DNA of 11,385 bases from Clostridia bacterium (GTDB lineage: Bacteria > Bacillota > Clostridia > Oscillospirales > UBA644): positions 1-11,385 of the forward strand of contig WHHJ01000057.1 in the NCBI GenBank assembly GCA_014872655.1. Direction: 5' to 3'. Each line of letters opens with the position of its first letter. Position 1 is the first letter of the stretch. A program made the position numbers and the translations under genes. Of this stretch, positions 1-7,192 are shown piece by piece. The notes under the pieces were generated by a model. The model made no database searches, was not told the DNA's origin, and worked only from the letters and a program-made list of their open reading frames with translations.

Positions 1-3
1 GAA

Positions 4-2202
4 TTATCCTATATAATCGCTTTGTAATGCTTCCACTAAAGTGCATTTCAGAATTTGTTTTCCTCCCCAATAATATGCCAGAGCAACAAATCCAAAGATT
101 CCTGCGATAAAAAGCACGATAGGAACAATTGGAGCCACCGCCAAAAATTCCATTGGATTCAAGGAACTTGCCATGATCATAAACCCTACCAATAATACAG
201 TGATCGGAAGAGTAATCAGTGCAGGACGACCGCCAATCACAAGTGCTTCAATGATAAACATTTTGCGCATACTATTTGGCGTCATACCGATAGACATATA
301 TCGTGCAAACTCTCTTTTCCTTTGCCGGATAAATCCCAATGTGTTGGAAAACACGTTGGCAATTCCGATAAAGGCAAGCAACACACACAACGCCCCAATA
401 ATCAGTTTGTATCCATTCAACATGGCATCATTGTCTATCTTTTCCTGGATACGATTTTCTACTTCAAACGTAAATTGATGCTCTAGGATATTGTTTAATT
501 CCGTTTCTATCGTACTCAATTCTGTTAAGGTTCTCTCTTTTTCCGACAGCACACGAATATAAGTGTCTGGTTCAGCATTTCCAATTGTTTCCTGAATCTG
601 TCTCCAGGTAGAAAGAGAAACAACCTGGACTAAAGCATAATCATCATATTCTTCCCTTAGAACCGGCGGTTCCTGCGTAAAGCCCAGAACCGGGATTGTA
701 GCGGCAGCAGACACATCTTTTTGATTGTGCAAGATCATGGTGCGCTGGCTGTCAGACAAAAATGGAACGTATTCCTTGTATCTAAAATTACTGTTTGTGC
801 TGTCCCAGATACGGTTTAGAATTACACTTCCATTTTCCGATGAAGTAAGACCGATTTGTTCACAATATTTTGTAAAACTGCTGTCATCCATGATGACAAC
901 AGGAGTCTGAATGATATAGGAATCGTTGATTATACAATCCTCGCTTCCTGTGATTACTGCCAGTCCTCCCAGTTGTTTTACTTGATCGCTGATCGCATCT
1001 ATTGGCACAGAGCAAAGCGCGTTTGCTTTTTGATAAATCACGCTGTCTGTATCATCCAAAGCGTGAATTTTATCCTTATACGTGAATTCCTCAATCTTTG
1101 TGTCTTCAATCGTCACCATAACATCCCAGGCATCCTGGTAGCGTTCAAAATAAGTATGGTTTGTACTGATGCCCGAAAGGGTAAAGAAACACAGCATTAA
1201 CGTAAAGCTCAGAAAAGAAAGGGTCAGGGACAAAGTAGAAGTTCGCAACGCTTTCTTTTGCGCTTTCAATGCATTTCCGGCCAGCTCTCCTTCGGGCCCG
1301 AATAAAAGCGCAAGCATGCGTGATTTTTTTCTTCGCTTAAGCTGTAATTCGTCGATATTTTTTATAGCTTCCAGCGGGGTTAATCTACTTAATTTTCTTG
1401 CTGGCAGCCATGCAGAAATCAATACGGTTACGACAGATGCCAGAATTGTAATCACAAATATAAGTGGATGGTAAGAAAAGACCGCTTCATGCCTGCCGAC
1501 CATGCCATCCGCAAGGATATTCACAATCTGTATGGCTCCAAAAGTCAAGGCAATTCCAATAAAACTTCCGAGCAAAATGGGAACTACGCAAAGAATCGCG
1601 GCTTCCTGTAAAAGACAGGCGCGAATTTGTCCCGGAGTTGCTCCTATACTGGAAAAAACACCAAATTGATGAACACGAGCGTTCATAGATACCGCAAAAG
1701 AGTGCTCAATGATCAAAATCAAAGAGGCTGATGCGATTACAAGCACAGCCAGATAAAAGGCCAGCAATAAGGGTGGGGTAGCATCCTGTGGATTATGGAT
1801 GAAATATCTCGACAGCAGCAGTTCATGATAAGATACTGAACGATCAGGGACTCCCAACTGTTCTGCGATAAGAGGCATATCCTGATAAACGGTCCTCACG
1901 TTGTGAAAACAAACATCAACCACAAGCTCATGCCCATCCGATAATTCTTCATTGACTACAGCCGTTTTCACATTGGCAAAGTTTTGAATATCAGACACCA
2001 CAGCTTCTTCAAATGTCCCTGTAATACGCCCTTGCCAGTTTCCTTCTTCTAAGGTAATAGATTCGATCTCGTAATTCCAGAAATTATAAAATAGGCCGCA
2101 TAGCAAAGACAGAAACAAAGCAGAAATAAAGGCCGCCACAAGAACAGATATGCTGGAAGCCCGATTTTTTTTGATAAATCCTATCGAATAGTCTTTCCAC
2201 AT
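4..2202 (-). CDS. ABC transporter permease, FtsX/MacB-type with duplicated FtsX domain
   Basis: 732-aa integral membrane protein, the membrane half of an ABC transporter with the ATPase encoded 4 nt upstream. Hydrophobic segments lie at about 17-39, 146-166, 202-228, 247-265, 323-345, 599-620, 658-678 and 688-710, giving two repeats of one helix, an extracellular domain and three helices. The outer domains span about 40-145 and 346-598. Each repeat carries the FtsX coupling-helix signature (about 179-200, FGVFSSIGATPGQIR; and 631-652, EFARYMSIGMTPNSMR) and ends in a TPLEAI/TLVEAL-like tail. Such permeases usually work in mechanotransmission or peptide/lipid extrusion rather than import. The 8-helix layout differs from BceB, which has 10 helices and one large loop. 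Start ATG at 2202 follows GAGG/AAGGG. The substrate cannot be told; antimicrobial peptide relief is an inference from the two-component system in the operon. The stop lies 4 bases from the window edge, so its terminator is not visible. Confidence 0.93.
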   Translation of the reverse strand: MWKDYSIGFIKKNRASSISVLVAAFISALFLSLLCGLFYNFWNYEIESITLEEGNWQGRITGTFEEAVVSDIQNFANVKTAVVNEELSDGHELVVDVCFHNVRTVYQDMPLIAEQLGVPDRSVSYHELLLSRYFIHNPQDATPPLLLAFYLAVLVIASASLILIIEHSFAVSMNARVHQFGVFSSIGATPGQIRACLLQEAAILCVVPILLGSFIGIALTFGAIQIVNILADGMVGRHEAVFSYHPLIFVITILASVVTVLISAWLPARKLSRLTPLEAIKNIDELQLKRRKKSRMLALLFGPEGELAGNALKAQKKALRTSTLSLTLSFLSFTLMLCFFTLSGISTNHTYFERYQDAWDVMVTIEDTKIEEFTYKDKIHALDDTDSVIYQKANALCSVPIDAISDQVKQLGGLAVITGSEDCIINDSYIIQTPVVIMDDSSFTKYCEQIGLTSSENGSVILNRIWDSTNSNFRYKEYVPFLSDSQRTMILHNQKDVSAAATIPVLGFTQEPPVLREEYDDYALVQVVSLSTWRQIQETIGNAEPDTYIRVLSEKERTLTELSTIETELNNILEHQFTFEVENRIQEKIDNDAMLNGYKLIIGALCVLLAFIGIANVFSNTLGFIRQRKREFARYMSIGMTPNSMRKMFIIEALVIGGRPALITLPITVLLVGFMIMASSLNPMEFLAVAPIVPIVLFIAGIFGFVALAYYWGGKQILKCTLVEALQSDYIG

Positions 2203-2206
2203 ACCC

Positions 2207-2887
2207 TTACCTCTGTTTCTGATCGCTGATTATTTTTCCATCTTCTATGGTTATAATGCGATCGGCCTCTAAAGCAATCTTTTCATCATGGGTAATCAGA
2301 AGAATCGTCTGATCCAGATTGCGGTTAGATAATTTTAACAGGTCTATTATCTCTTCTCCATTTTTCCGGTCAAGATTTCCAGTAGGTTCATCCGCAAGCA
2401 GCAGTGCAGGACGATAGATTAAAGATCGGGCAATGGCCGCACGCTGCTGTTGCCCGCCTGACAGCTGACTAGGCAGCGCTTCCAGCTTATCTTCCATCCC
2501 CAGTGAATGCACAATCTGGTCAAAGTATTCCCGATTTGGTTTGCGCTTGTCTAGCAGAAGCGGCATAAGAATATTTTTTCTGATAGTAAGGGTCGGAATA
2601 AGATTATAAAACTGATAAACTAACCCCACCTTCCTGCGCCTGAAAATGGCCGCCTGCGTTCGATTCATTGTGGATATATCCGTTCCCTCTATCAAAATTT
2701 TTCCTTGTGTCGGTTTATCCACGCTTCCCAGAAGATGCAGCAAGGTAGACTTCCCTGAACCAGATGCCCCCACGATTGCTACAAATTCTCCTTTTTGCAC
2801 TGATAAATCAATATGATCCAGCGCCACAACCTGATTATCTGCGGAACCATATACTTTTCGGACCCCTTCACATCTTAGAATTTCCAT
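2207..2887 (-). CDS. ABC transporter ATP-binding protein (LolD/MacB/BceA-type)
   Basis: 226-aa cytoplasmic ATPase that powers the adjacent permease. All nucleotide-binding motifs are intact: Walker A GASGSGKST at 40-48, Q-loop Q92, signature LSGGQ at 142-146, Walker B LLLADE at 162-167, D-loop NLD at 171-173 and H-loop H200. The ADEPTGNLD block and the length of about 225 residues are typical of the family that partners FtsX-fold permeases (LolD, MacB, BceA). The start at 2887 is preceded by AAGGAG (2896-2901) with 8-nt spacing. It follows the kinase gene after 60 nt, the widest gap in the operon, which contains a direct repeat and a -10-like hexamer (see 2924-2955). The family call is nearly certain; the substrate is unknown. 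Confidence 0.96.
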   Translation of the reverse strand: MEILRCEGVRKVYGSADNQVVALDHIDLSVQKGEFVAIVGASGSGKSTLLHLLGSVDKPTQGKILIEGTDISTMNRTQAAIFRRRKVGLVYQFYNLIPTLTIRKNILMPLLLDKRKPNREYFDQIVHSLGMEDKLEALPSQLSGGQQQRAAIARSLIYRPALLLADEPTGNLDRKNGEEIIDLLKLSNRNLDQTILLITHDEKIALEADRIITIEDGKIISDQKQR

Positions 2888-2923
2888 GTCGCTTTCTCCT
2901 TTCTATCTGATGGCCTTGCATAC

Positions 2924-2955
2924 AGTATAGCAAAGTAAAGTGACATCTCAGTGAC
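2924..2955 (-). promoter_or_regulatory. Candidate response-regulator direct repeat with -10-like box
   Basis: On the minus strand GTCACT occurs twice with 5 nt between copies (2950-2955 and 2939-2944, an 11-bp period). It is followed after 9 nt by TATACT (2924-2929). OmpR-family regulators commonly bind direct repeats with a 10-11 bp period. No good -35 box is seen 17 nt upstream of TATACT (ACTGAG), as would fit an activator-dependent promoter, but the repeat is short and the upstream copy overlaps the kinase stop codon. Function is inferred. Confidence 0.3.
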
Positions 2956-4135
2956 TGTATATTCTGATTTCAAAACACGCGCCGCCAGTTTGCAGATTAT
3001 AAGCGGTTATGGTTCCGTTCTGTAATTCAAAAATGGAGCGGGCAAGAGCCAAGCCAATTCCGATTCCATTTCCAACGGCACGTCTCCCCCGATAAAAGCG
3101 CTCAAAAAGATGTGGCAAGTCCTCTGGATCAAAGCCTGTCCCATCATCCCATATCCGGATTTCAATATAGAGCGGATTGCTCGAATAGTTACAATGGACG
3201 ATTCCTCCTGGTTGTGAATGCTCCATGCAATTTTTTAAGAGATTGATGAGAGCTTCCATTGTCCACTCTATATCCCCGAAAAATTCAATACAACCATTTT
3301 CTGGAATTTCGATAACAATATTATCTCTGCGCAATAGATCGCTCAAGTTTTCCGCCGCTAGATTTAAAACCGTGTAAAGATCCACTTTTTCGCGTTTTAA
3401 TCCGAGTATTCCAGCATCAATTTTGGAAAGCATGAGCAGGGCTTCTTCCAAACGATTTAACCGTTCCAACTGCCTTTCAATCTTATTTGCATCGTCATTG
3501 GGGACTTCTTTCTTCATCAGCTGTAAAGATAGAAATGCTGCTGTAATCGGCGTTTTTAGCTGGTGCGCAATATTAGCTAGGTTGTCTGCAAAGTTTTTCT
3601 GCGCGGTAATAGCCATTTCTCTAGTTTGATAAAGTGTAGTAACAGTTTTATATATTTCATCCTGTAAAAGTGAATAATCATCTTCCTTTTTCTGTATCAA
3701 CGTCCCGTCGGCCCCGATATTGATTTTCTCCAAATACTCGGTCAAGTCAACAATTCGTTGTCGATTTTTCCTTCGGAATATTAAGATTCCAAGTGCAAAG
3801 GCACAGGCAATCCCTCCAAAAAACAGGATCGGAAAAAGCAATACATCAGACGTAAAACCTTTACAAAAAGCATCCGTGCGATATCCATATTTCCCCAAAT
3901 AATTGTTTCCTCTTAGTTCTTGTTCGGTCAATGAAGAATAGTCTTTTAGGCCCGCTAATAGCTGCGACTCTGTTTCCGGAGAATTTTCTATTACAACCTC
4001 ACAAAATGCTGAAATATGTTCGAAGGCAATCTGCCTGTAGGTGTGCAAAAACAAAACCAATGTAAAGATCATTCCTAGAAGGAGAACCAAAAAGGGAAAA
4101 AGCAAAAGTATTTTTTGTTTCCATTTTTCACTCAT
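2948..4135 (-). CDS. Sensor histidine kinase (HisKA/HATPase_c)
   Basis: 395-aa membrane sensor kinase. It has a first helix at about 9-30, an extracytoplasmic loop at about 31-96, a second helix at about 98-120, a linker and then the kinase core. The phospho-acceptor is H191 in NIAHQLKTPIT. The N box is around N302 (INLLKNCMEHS), G1 is DDGTGF at 330-335, the F box FERFYR at 344-349 and G2 GIGIGLALAR at 357-366, so it looks catalytically complete. The roughly 65-residue outer loop is larger than the very short loop of BceS-type intramembrane-sensing kinases, so the stimulus may be read directly outside the membrane. I place the start at 4135 rather than at an ATG 48 nt upstream: this ATG overlaps the regulator stop as ATGA and has GGAGG (4143-4147) 7 nt before it. 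It should phosphorylate the regulator encoded just upstream. Confidence 0.94.
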   Translation of the reverse strand: MSEKWKQKILLLFPFLVLLLGMIFTLVLFLHTYRQIAFEHISAFCEVVIENSPETESQLLAGLKDYSSLTEQELRGNNYLGKYGYRTDAFCKGFTSDVLLFPILFFGGIACAFALGILIFRRKNRQRIVDLTEYLEKINIGADGTLIQKKEDDYSLLQDEIYKTVTTLYQTREMAITAQKNFADNLANIAHQLKTPITAAFLSLQLMKKEVPNDDANKIERQLERLNRLEEALLMLSKIDAGILGLKREKVDLYTVLNLAAENLSDLLRRDNIVIEIPENGCIEFFGDIEWTMEALINLLKNCMEHSQPGGIVHCNYSSNPLYIEIRIWDDGTGFDPEDLPHLFERFYRGRRAVGNGIGIGLALARSIFELQNGTITAYNLQTGGACFEIRIYSH

Positions 4136-4803
4136 TTTGTATCCTCCATACGATAGCCGAAACTTCGGATTGTTTTCAAACAAGCTGGATTGTTTAACTT
4201 TTCTCTCAGGCGTTTCATAGCGACAGTCAAAGTATTGTCATTTACATAATTTCCGCTGCAATCCCAGACATGCTCTAATAACTGACTTCTGGTAATTGTT
4301 TTCCCTTTGTTTTCCATCAGCATCAAGAGAATGCGATATTCTGGCTGGCTTATGATAATTTCTTTCTGTTGATAATAAACAGCCGTTTTCTTTTTATCTA
4401 ACATCAAGTCATCACAAACGAGTCTTGTTCCTACTACGCCTTCGGCTCTCCGCAATAATGCCAAAATACGGGAATACAAAACGGTAAGGTCAAATGGCTT
4501 TACCACATAATCATCTGCGCCGCTCTGAAATCCCTTAACAATATCATAAGAATCACCCCGAACCGTTAAATAGATAATAGGCAAGGCGTTCCATCTTTCC
4601 CGAATCCAGCCGCATAATTCATTTCCCTGACCATCCGGCATATTCCAGTCCAATAAAACGACGGCGGGCAAATGATTTATCAACGCGCTTCTAACATCAG
4701 CGATCGTCTTAAAAACTGTGACCTTACAATTCTGCTGTTCCAAATATTCTTTTACGGATTTGCCAATGATTTCATCGTCTTCAGCATAATAAACTTCAAT
4801 CAT
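4132..4803 (-). CDS. OmpR/PhoB-family response regulator
   Basis: 223-aa two-domain transcription factor and first main gene of the operon. The receiver domain covers about 1-115, with acidic pocket residues E8, D9 and D10, phospho-acceptor D52 in LLDWNMP, switch T80 and K102 in VKPF. The C-terminal winged helix (about 125-220) carries the usual QPEYRILLMLMENKG and recognition-helix region (TLTVAMKRLREKL). Start ATG at 4803 follows AGGAGG (4809-4814) with 5-nt spacing. The stop overlaps the kinase start by 4 nt, so the two are probably translationally coupled and form a cognate pair. Target promoters are not known; the operon's own promoter or the repeat before the ATPase gene are the natural candidates. 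Confidence 0.96.
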   Translation of the reverse strand: MIEVYYAEDDEIIGKSVKEYLEQQNCKVTVFKTIADVRSALINHLPAVVLLDWNMPDGQGNELCGWIRERWNALPIIYLTVRGDSYDIVKGFQSGADDYVVKPFDLTVLYSRILALLRRAEGVVGTRLVCDDLMLDKKKTAVYYQQKEIIISQPEYRILLMLMENKGKTITRSQLLEHVWDCSGNYVNDNTLTVAMKRLREKLNNPACLKTIRSFGYRMEDTK

Positions 4804-4846
4804 GATAACCTCCTAATTACCTGGTAGATTCTCTGCGACCATCTAA

Positions 4847-4885
4847 ATTTGATAATAGACTTTATTCCAAAGTCTATTATCAAAT
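4847..4885 (-). promoter_or_regulatory. 17-bp perfect inverted repeat in the regulator-operon leader
   Basis: Arms at 4847-4863 (ATTTGATAATAGACTTT) and 4869-4885 are perfectly complementary around a 5-nt loop (ATTCC on the plus strand). It lies 16 nt after the stop codon of the 24-codon leader ORF and 32 nt before the regulator's Shine-Dalgarno sequence. On neither strand is it followed by a T run, so it is not a normal intrinsic terminator. It could be an mRNA hairpin (stabiliser, processing site, attenuator part) or a dimeric operator. The structure is seen directly; the function is inferred. Confidence 0.7.
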
Positions 4886-4900
4886 AGTTATTTCGATCTC

Positions 4901-4975
4901 TTAGGAATGAGCCAAACCGTTCCCCTTTTTCTGTACATAGAATAACGTCCTGCAAAGCAACAGTAATTGATCCAT
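4901..4975 (-). CDS. Putative 24-aa leader peptide upstream of the two-component/ABC operon
   Basis: Short ORF beginning MDQLLLLCRTLFYV and ending GLAHS. ATG at 4975 is preceded by GGGAGGG (the GGAGGG core is 4983-4988) with 7-nt spacing, as good a ribosome binding site as those of the main genes. It lies in the leader between the promoter (5048-5076) and the inverted repeat (4847-4885), the geometry of a leader peptide that controls downstream expression through ribosome position. Two other readings overlap it. One is a 14-codon N-terminal extension of the same frame from an ATG at 5017, with a poorly spaced GGAGG. The other is a 63-aa frame from 4991 to 4800 that runs through the inverted repeat and overlaps the regulator start as TCATGA. 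I do not recognise a peptide family. Confidence 0.4.
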   Translation of the reverse strand: MDQLLLLCRTLFYVQKKGNGLAHS

Positions 4976-5047
4976 CAAGAGACCCTCCCATATTTTGCCA
5001 TCTTCTTTCAAAGTCATATACTTTATATTACACCTCCATATTGCTAT

Positions 5048-5076
5048 ATTATAATTTGCTCTCTCGAATAATACAA
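5048..5076 (-). promoter_or_regulatory. Sigma-A-type promoter of the regulator/kinase/ABC operon
   Basis: On the minus strand a -35 box TTGTAT (5071-5076), a 17-nt spacer and a consensus -10 TATAAT (5048-5053). Transcription would begin near 5041, leaving a leader of about 240 nt before the regulator ATG at 4803. It is the only strong promoter pattern I see upstream of the operon. Confidence 0.75.
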
Positions 5077-5108
5077 GCTGGAAAGCACACGGGCAAAAAA
5101 GAAATATC

Positions 5109-5163
5109 AAAAAAAAAGGCAACCACTATCAAAGAAATGATCTTTTTAGTGGCTGCATTTTTT
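5109..5163 (-). terminator. Bidirectional intrinsic terminator
   Basis: Stem arms at 5119-5128 (GCAACCACTA) and 5147-5156 (TAGTGGCTGC). The minus-strand RNA pairs over all 10 positions with one G-U pair and is followed by nine U (A run at 5109-5117), so it would end transcription of the zinc-ribbon/SH3 gene. The plus strand has one mismatch and six T (5158-5163), so it may also act in that direction. It insulates the operon promoter at 5048-5076 from upstream transcription. Confidence 0.85.
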
Positions 5164-5285
5164 GAATTCATCACTTAACACGGTAGAAAAGAGCTTCAAA
5201 CGCTTGACAATAGTCCCCTATTTTTTGTTTTGATGCGTTTGTTTATATTATGATTGAACCCGAGCACAAGCAGCCTGCTACGCCG

Positions 5286-6854
5286 CTATGCCGACGGATT
5301 CTGGGTAGAAGAACCGTCCGAGGGCTGTTCGTCTGTCGTCTGATCCGGGTCCTCTTGCGCGTCAGGCGCGTCCGAAAGAACCAAATACTTACTGCTCACC
5401 CATCCGACATAATTGGCATAAGAAATATAACTCCACGTGCCGTCCTCGGATACCGCATAGCGTACCACTTCGGATCCGTCCGGGATCAGCGTCTGTTTTT
5501 CCGCACTTGTATCCGGCGCCTTACGCAAATTCAATCCGCCTTCGGCCGAAACCGTCAGCTTTTCCGATGTCGCCAGCACCGAAGACGGGGCCTGCACGCC
5601 ATCGGCAGTCGGAATCTGAAGTTCGTCTTCTCCGCCATCCGGCACTTCCTGCGGCGTTTCTTCCTGCGGCAAATCCTGCGGCCGTTTGACAATTACGTCG
5701 CACGCCAACCGCCATGCGGCATTCTTCGCCGCAGACGTGATTGTTGCGCTGACACCTACTTGATTCTTACCAAAAACCAGCGTCCCGCTGCCCGCGTTCC
5801 CAAAACCGTCATCCTCAAAGGTAAATCGGCCCATGCCGCCCTCGCAAACGGCTGAACAATCTGTAATCTGCGCCGTTTTTCCGTCAGCAGCCGGCGAACT
5901 GACTTTTAAATCAAAAATAACCGTACTACCGCTGACGCTCTTAATATTTAACTCCGTTTTTCCGGTACTGTCCGTGCCGTACATCCACTGCCCGGCATAG
6001 GTTGCGTAGTCCACATTGACCACCGGTTCCGGTTCGGGTTGCTCCGGGGTTTGCGTTTCGGGCTGTGTCTGTTCCGGTTCAGGCTCCGTCTGGGGTTCTT
6101 CCACGGTCTGGGTCGGCTCCGTCTGATCCGATACGGGCGGCTCCTGCCCGAGGCTGAAAAATACCACCGCACATACCGCGCAAATCGACACCACCACCGT
6201 CGCTAACACCGCAAACAACACAATCCGGCCGCGCCCGGTCTGGGACGAAGACCCCTGCGCAGAGAAGGCGTCTTCCTGCGCCAGTAACTCATCCAACTCA
6301 CTTTGAGGCCCTTCCTGCGCCTCGATTCTCTCCCGTTCCCGCGTATCCCAAAGGTTTGGAATCTCGTCCGTGTCCTCCTCTTCCGAGTCCGGATTCCGGC
6401 GCACTCCGCGCCGTTCTTTTTTAGCAAAACGCCCCGTATCCGCCACGGCAAATTCCGGCGCGGGGCCCGCTTGCTGAGGTGCCGATTCGGCCGATTCTTC
6501 AACCGGCTGCGCTCGAGATTCGTCCCCAGTTGTTTGACGACGGGCGTCACGAGCCGACTGCGCGGCCTTTCGCTCCGACGCTGCCTGGCGCGGACCTGTA
6601 TACAACAAATCCACATCCTGTTCGGCTAATTCTGTTTTTTCCGATTCTAATTCGGGTTGAGAAGAAGACGACGTAGCAGCCGAAGAAGTTTTTGCCACAA
6701 TCGGCTCCGAAAAAACAATCGTATCTTCCGACAAAGCCGATTCCCTTTCGGCTGCCCGCCCCGAATATTCTTTATTTTGCAGTTTTTTTCCGCACTTCGC
6801 ACAAAAAGTTGCCTGCGCGCTGTTTTCGGCTCCGCAAGATTCACAGCGTTTCAT
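5286..6854 (-). CDS. Zinc-ribbon, single-pass membrane protein with C-terminal SH3b domain
   Basis: 522-aa modular protein. Residues 1-25 form a zinc ribbon with C4, C7, C18 and C21 (CxxC-x10-CxxC). Residues 30-205 are low-complexity, charged and Ser/Ala/Glu-rich, probably disordered. One strong transmembrane helix spans about 210-235. A Pro/Glu/Thr/Gln stalk at 238-280 leads to a compact beta-rich domain at about 282-390 that I cannot assign, beginning YATYAGQWMYG and holding two cysteines (C333, C337) that could pair. After another acidic linker comes an SH3b domain at about 430-494 (GLNLRKAPDTSAEKQTLIPDG, then WSYISYANYVGWVSSKYL). By the positive-inside rule the zinc ribbon is cytoplasmic and SH3b outside, where such domains usually bind cell-wall peptides. 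Start ATG at 6854 follows AGGAGG (6861-6866) with 6-nt spacing. It is monocistronic here, ending at the 5109-5163 terminator. The exact role is unknown; envelope sensing or anchoring is inferred. Confidence 0.85.
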   Translation of the reverse strand: MKRCESCGAENSAQATFCAKCGKKLQNKEYSGRAAERESALSEDTIVFSEPIVAKTSSAATSSSSQPELESEKTELAEQDVDLLYTGPRQAASERKAAQSARDARRQTTGDESRAQPVEESAESAPQQAGPAPEFAVADTGRFAKKERRGVRRNPDSEEEDTDEIPNLWDTRERERIEAQEGPQSELDELLAQEDAFSAQGSSSQTGRGRIVLFAVLATVVVSICAVCAVVFFSLGQEPPVSDQTEPTQTVEEPQTEPEPEQTQPETQTPEQPEPEPVVNVDYATYAGQWMYGTDSTGKTELNIKSVSGSTVIFDLKVSSPAADGKTAQITDCSAVCEGGMGRFTFEDDGFGNAGSGTLVFGKNQVGVSATITSAAKNAAWRLACDVIVKRPQDLPQEETPQEVPDGGEDELQIPTADGVQAPSSVLATSEKLTVSAEGGLNLRKAPDTSAEKQTLIPDGSEVVRYAVSEDGTWSYISYANYVGWVSSKYLVLSDAPDAQEDPDQTTDEQPSDGSSTQNPSA

Positions 6855-6981
6855 CTTTTTCCTCCTATATTATCCAAAACATGTTCCCGAACAAAGCTGT
6901 CCAAAAACGGTCTGGACCCAATACGCTTTTTCTGACAACCTCCACCCTATGATGGAATGTTTGCCTGCGCTGCAACAAACC

Positions 6982-7033
6982 AAAAATAACCGGGCGCCCC
7001 TGATGTCACAGCGCAAAACGCCCGATTTCTTTT
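6982..7033 (-). terminator. Possible terminator or attenuator hairpin upstream of the zinc-ribbon gene
   Basis: CGGGCG (6991-6996) and CGCCCG (7019-7024) pair. In the minus-strand RNA the stem extends to about 9 bp with a G-U and two A-U pairs, closes a 22-nt loop and is followed by a short U run (A's at 6982-6986). The plus strand ends in ATTTCTTTT. The large loop makes it weaker than the other two terminators. It sits about 200 nt downstream of the promoter at 7193-7221 and 130 nt before the zinc-ribbon start, so it could end a small RNA or act as an attenuator. Confidence 0.4.
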
Positions 7034-7186
7034 AAGCCAACGGATCCCTGCTTTCATGGCATCAAAACTCTTTGACCTGATATCCGCGTACCCAATCGGT
7101 CCCCAAACATCCCCATTTCACAAAACGGTTGTACAAAGGAACCAACCGAAAAACGCAACAGCCACAAAGATCCACTCCTTTATGAT
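6985..7186 (-). ncRNA. Candidate small RNA or long regulated leader
   Basis: The roughly 200-nt interval between a strong promoter (7193-7221) and the hairpin at 6982-7033 has no conventional gene. An inner hairpin CGGTTG/CAACCG lies at about 7126-7148. Two very short reading frames exist: a TTG-start frame of 37 codons after AAAGGAG, and a 36-codon ATG frame overlapping its stop as ATGA. Either could be a small protein, but I do not recognise them. I looked for SRP RNA, tmRNA and RNase P signature sequences and saw none. The alternative is simply a long 5' leader of the zinc-ribbon gene. Confidence 0.3.
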
Positions 7187-7192
7187 GTTTTC

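Noticed and set aside
5204..5232. Consensus -35 TTGACA on the plus strand at 5204-5209
   Set aside because: No -10-like hexamer at 16-18 nt (GTTTTG there), and no plus-strand gene follows.
5196..5240. CAAACGC/GCGTTTG inverted repeat at the composition boundary as a transposon end or attachment site
   Set aside because: Only 7 bp and about 30 nt apart, with no direct repeat and no transposase or integrase nearby; likely chance.
5250..5855. 201-codon plus-strand open frame with ATG at 5250
   Set aside because: It is antisense to the well-supported zinc-ribbon/SH3 gene, rich in Arg/His with no domain pattern, and has no ribosome binding site; a shadow of a GC-rich gene.
6867..6893. TTGTTC...TAATAT as a promoter right before the zinc-ribbon gene
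   Set aside because: Transcription would start at or after the AGGAGG ribosome site, leaving no usable leader for translation.
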